7,067 bases of DNA from NCBI GenBank assembly GCA_021819605.1, contig JAKAQT010000082.1, positions 1 to 7,067 of the forward strand, written 5' to 3'. The notes under the pieces are model-generated. The model was given only the letters and a program-made list of their open reading frames with translations, made no database searches and was not told where the DNA came from. The DNA comes from Thermoplasmata archaeon. Lineage in GTDB: Archaea > Thermoplasmatota > Thermoplasmata > Thermoplasmatales > Thermoplasmataceae. This document shows, one piece after another, positions 5,441 through 7,067 of this stretch. Position numbers and translations under genes: made by a program. Each line of letters opens with the position of its first letter. The first letter of the stretch is position 1.

Positions 5441-6547
5441 TTGAATCTCTATGAATACATGGGTAAAGAAATCTTCAGAAAATATGGTGTACCCGTTCCT
5501 GACAGTTATGTGGTTGATCAGGCTTCAGAAATTAAGGAATACAGAAAGCCGGTAGTTGTAAAATCCCAGATTCTTCTGGGTGGAAGAGGGAAATCCGGCG
5601 GCATTAAATTCGCAAGAAGTGCCGACGAAGTCAAGTCATCTGTTAATGAGCTGCTTGGGGCAAAGATACGGGGACTCACAGTCACAAAGGTTCTCGTTGA
5701 GGACATGATTAACATCAAGCACGAGTATTATGTGAGCATTACGCTCAACAGGTCAGACCGCGCACCTGTGCTCATAACAAGCCCATCTGGCGGTGTGGAA
5801 ATCGAATCAGTTCCCCAGAACCAGATATTCACCAGGCGGATAGATCCGCTGCTGGGATATTCCGACTATATCGGCAGGGAAGCTGCAAAATTCATGAAGT
5901 TTGACAAAAACCTCTCTGCACAGTTCAGGGATATTCTTGAAAAACTGTACAGGGTGTTCCAGGAGGAAGACTGCGAACTGGTTGAGATAAACCCGCTTGT
6001 TGAAACAGCCGAGGGAAACCTTATAGCAGCTGATGCCAAGGTCATTATGGACAACGATTCCATGTTCAGGCATAAGGACATAAAGATAACAGACCCCGAG
6101 AAGACCCCACTTGAGCTTGAGGCCCAATCCAAAGGGTACTCATTCATAGAGCTGGATGGGCAGATTGGCGTCATAGCAAACGGTGCAGGCCTGACAATGG
6201 CCACGCTGGATGCGCTCACACTTCACAAGGGCAAGCCTAGAAACTTCCTGGACCTTGGTGGAACAGACGACGTGGAGATTGTGGTGAATGCCTTTGATCT
6301 GGTATTGAAAGCGGACCCCAGGGCAATCCTGGTGAACATTTTTGGCGGAGTGACAAAGGCCGATACAGTTGCAAATGGAATCGCTGCTGCAAAGAAGCGG
6401 TTCAAGATAACTAAGCCAATTGTTGTCAGGCTCAGTGGAGTGCATGAGGATGAGGGAAGGAAAATTCTCAATGACAACGGTATTGAATCTTTCCCCACAA
6501 TGATGGAAGCAATTGAGAGAGTTGTGAAAGTTGCAGGAGGCGCTTAA
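5441..6547 (+). CDS. sucC: Succinyl-CoA synthetase (ADP-forming) beta subunit
   Basis: This 368-residue ATP-grasp protein is slightly shorter than the roughly 388-residue bacterial subunit. With the alpha subunit it converts succinyl-CoA, ADP (or GDP) and phosphate to succinate, CoA and ATP (or GTP) in the cytoplasm. It starts at TTG with MNLYEY, the family's MNLHEY opening, which fixes the start. Visible blocks are the nucleotide-binding loop KSQILLGGRGKSGGIK (41-56), LVEINPL with the metal-ligand Asn184, AADAK with metal-ligand Asp198, ANGAGL (246-251), FLDLGGTDD (269-277) and LVNIFGGVTKAD (297-308) in the C-terminal ligase-CoA domain. Pro20 is as in the E. coli enzyme, whereas GTP-specific animal enzymes have Gln there, so strict GTP use is not suggested. 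The stop codon touches the sucD start, which shows an operon with likely coupled translation and equal output of the two subunits. Confidence 0.97.
   Translation: MNLYEYMGKEIFRKYGVPVPDSYVVDQASEIKEYRKPVVVKSQILLGGRGKSGGIKFARSADEVKSSVNELLGAKIRGLTVTKVLVEDMINIKHEYYVSITLNRSDRAPVLITSPSGGVEIESVPQNQIFTRRIDPLLGYSDYIGREAAKFMKFDKNLSAQFRDILEKLYRVFQEEDCELVEINPLVETAEGNLIAADAKVIMDNDSMFRHKDIKITDPEKTPLELEAQSKGYSFIELDGQIGVIANGAGLTMATLDALTLHKGKPRNFLDLGGTDDVEIVVNAFDLVLKADPRAILVNIFGGVTKADTVANGIAAAKKRFKITKPIVVRLSGVHEDEGRKILNDNGIESFPTMMEAIERVVKVAGGA
6535..6540 (+). promoter_or_regulatory. Shine-Dalgarno of sucD inside the sucC end
   Basis: AGGAGG, the strongest SD in the window, lies within the last codons of sucC (encoding Ala-Gly-Gly) and 7 bases before the sucD ATG. 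Internal operon genes in these archaea use SD initiation, in contrast to the leaderless first genes. Confidence 0.8.
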
Positions 6548-7067
6548 ATGTCAGTACTGGTAGATAAGAATACAAGGGTTATAGTTCAGGGGATAACGGG
6601 CCATCAGGGATCATTCCACGCTGGAGAGATGCTTAAATTCGGGACGAACATCGTAGCAGGAACCTCACCAGGCAAGGGTGGAACAAAGTTCCAGGACAAG
6701 GTGCCGGTTGTGGACAGTGTGGCTGATGCCATGGGCTTCCAGCCAAACGCCACAATGATATCTGTTGCTGCACCATTTGTCAGGGACGCGGCCTTCGAGG
6801 CCATAGACCAGGGCATAAAGCTCGTGTACATCCTGACGGAACACGTTCCATTCCACGACACAATGGAAGTTGTCCATGAAGCAAAACTCAGGGGAATAAC
6901 CGTAATAGGCCCCAACGGTCCAGGGATCACGGTTCCATTTGACTGCAAGATAGGCATAATGCCAAACCAGATCTTCAAGCAGGGCGACGTGGCCGTTGCA
7001 TCAAGGAGCGGTACCCTCACCTATGAAATCGTGGATGCAATAACAAGGAGCGGAAGAGGGGAAAAGA
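6548..7067 (+). CDS. sucD: Succinyl-CoA synthetase alpha subunit, N-terminal part (3' truncated)
   Basis: The frame is open from ATG 6548 to the window edge, giving 173 complete codons of a protein that is usually about 290 residues. It begins MSVLVDKNTRVIVQGITGHQ, very like the E. coli MSILIDKNTKVICQG opening. The CoA-binding Rossmann fold shows GITGHQGSFH (15-24) and the TSPGKGGT loop (39-46), followed by APFVRDA, the LTEHVPFHD segment and SRSGTLTYE (152-160), which starts the second domain. The phosphorylated active-site histidine lies beyond residue 173 and is not in the window. The conserved Cys of the GPNCPG motif is Gly here (Gly124). The start is fixed by the AGGAGG at 6535 and by direct contact with the sucC stop. 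The subunit acts only as a complex with SucC. Confidence 0.96.
   Translation, partial: MSVLVDKNTRVIVQGITGHQGSFHAGEMLKFGTNIVAGTSPGKGGTKFQDKVPVVDSVADAMGFQPNATMISVAAPFVRDAAFEAIDQGIKLVYILTEHVPFHDTMEVVHEAKLRGITVIGPNGPGITVPFDCKIGIMPNQIFKQGDVAVASRSGTLTYEIVDAITRSGRGEK

Noticed and set aside
6604..7020. Minus-strand open frame of 138 codons at the right edge
   Set aside because: It is antisense to the clearly conserved sucD N-terminal domain.
1..7067. Search for CRISPR arrays, tRNA/rRNA genes, insertion sequences, attachment sites or a defence system
   Set aside because: By eye there are no spaced direct repeats, cloverleaf-type sequences, transposase motifs or terminal inverted repeats. Codon use and base composition look even along the window, consistent with ordinary core chromosome.

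Overview
The window looks like chromosomal DNA from a Thermoplasmatales archaeon (Thermoplasma/Ferroplasma/Cuniculiplasma relatives) with intermediate GC. Two proteins point there. The thermosome subunit follows, from memory, the Thermoplasma acidophilum alpha subunit almost residue for residue, including its N-terminus. The thioredoxin reductase carries the same replacement of the NADPH-binding motif that is known for the T. acidophilum enzyme. Signals are archaeal throughout: A-rich BRE plus TATA boxes about 25 bases upstream of starts, leaderless or very short leaders, GTG and TTG starts, and oligo-T terminators.

Layout. (1) 1-268: C-terminal end of a DUF35-type OB-fold protein, cut by the window edge. 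(2) 306-1880, plus strand: a tandem (double-domain) ThyX-like flavoprotein relative in which the ThyX signature is split between the two halves. (3) 1966-3618, plus strand: thermosome alpha subunit, with its own strong promoter and Shine-Dalgarno (SD). (4) 3711-4274, minus strand: a small two-helix membrane protein with an exposed, sequon-bearing ectodomain, function unknown. It converges on the thermosome gene across a two-way oligo-A/oligo-T terminator. (5) 4425-5390, plus strand: thioredoxin reductase, probably leaderless, divergent from the membrane protein. (6) 5441-6547 and 6548 to the right edge, plus strand: succinyl-CoA synthetase beta and alpha subunits (sucC-sucD), abutting with no gap in one operon. 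sucD is cut by the window edge.

Most of the window is housekeeping: protein folding, thiol redox balance, and the substrate-level phosphorylation step of the citric acid cycle. There is no sign of mobile elements, CRISPR, RNA genes or horizontal transfer. The least understood items are the tandem ThyX-like protein, the membrane protein, and the electron donor of the thioredoxin reductase. I do not see a coherent undescribed multi-gene system. The best candidate for new biology is the ThyX-like protein with its complementary half-motifs.
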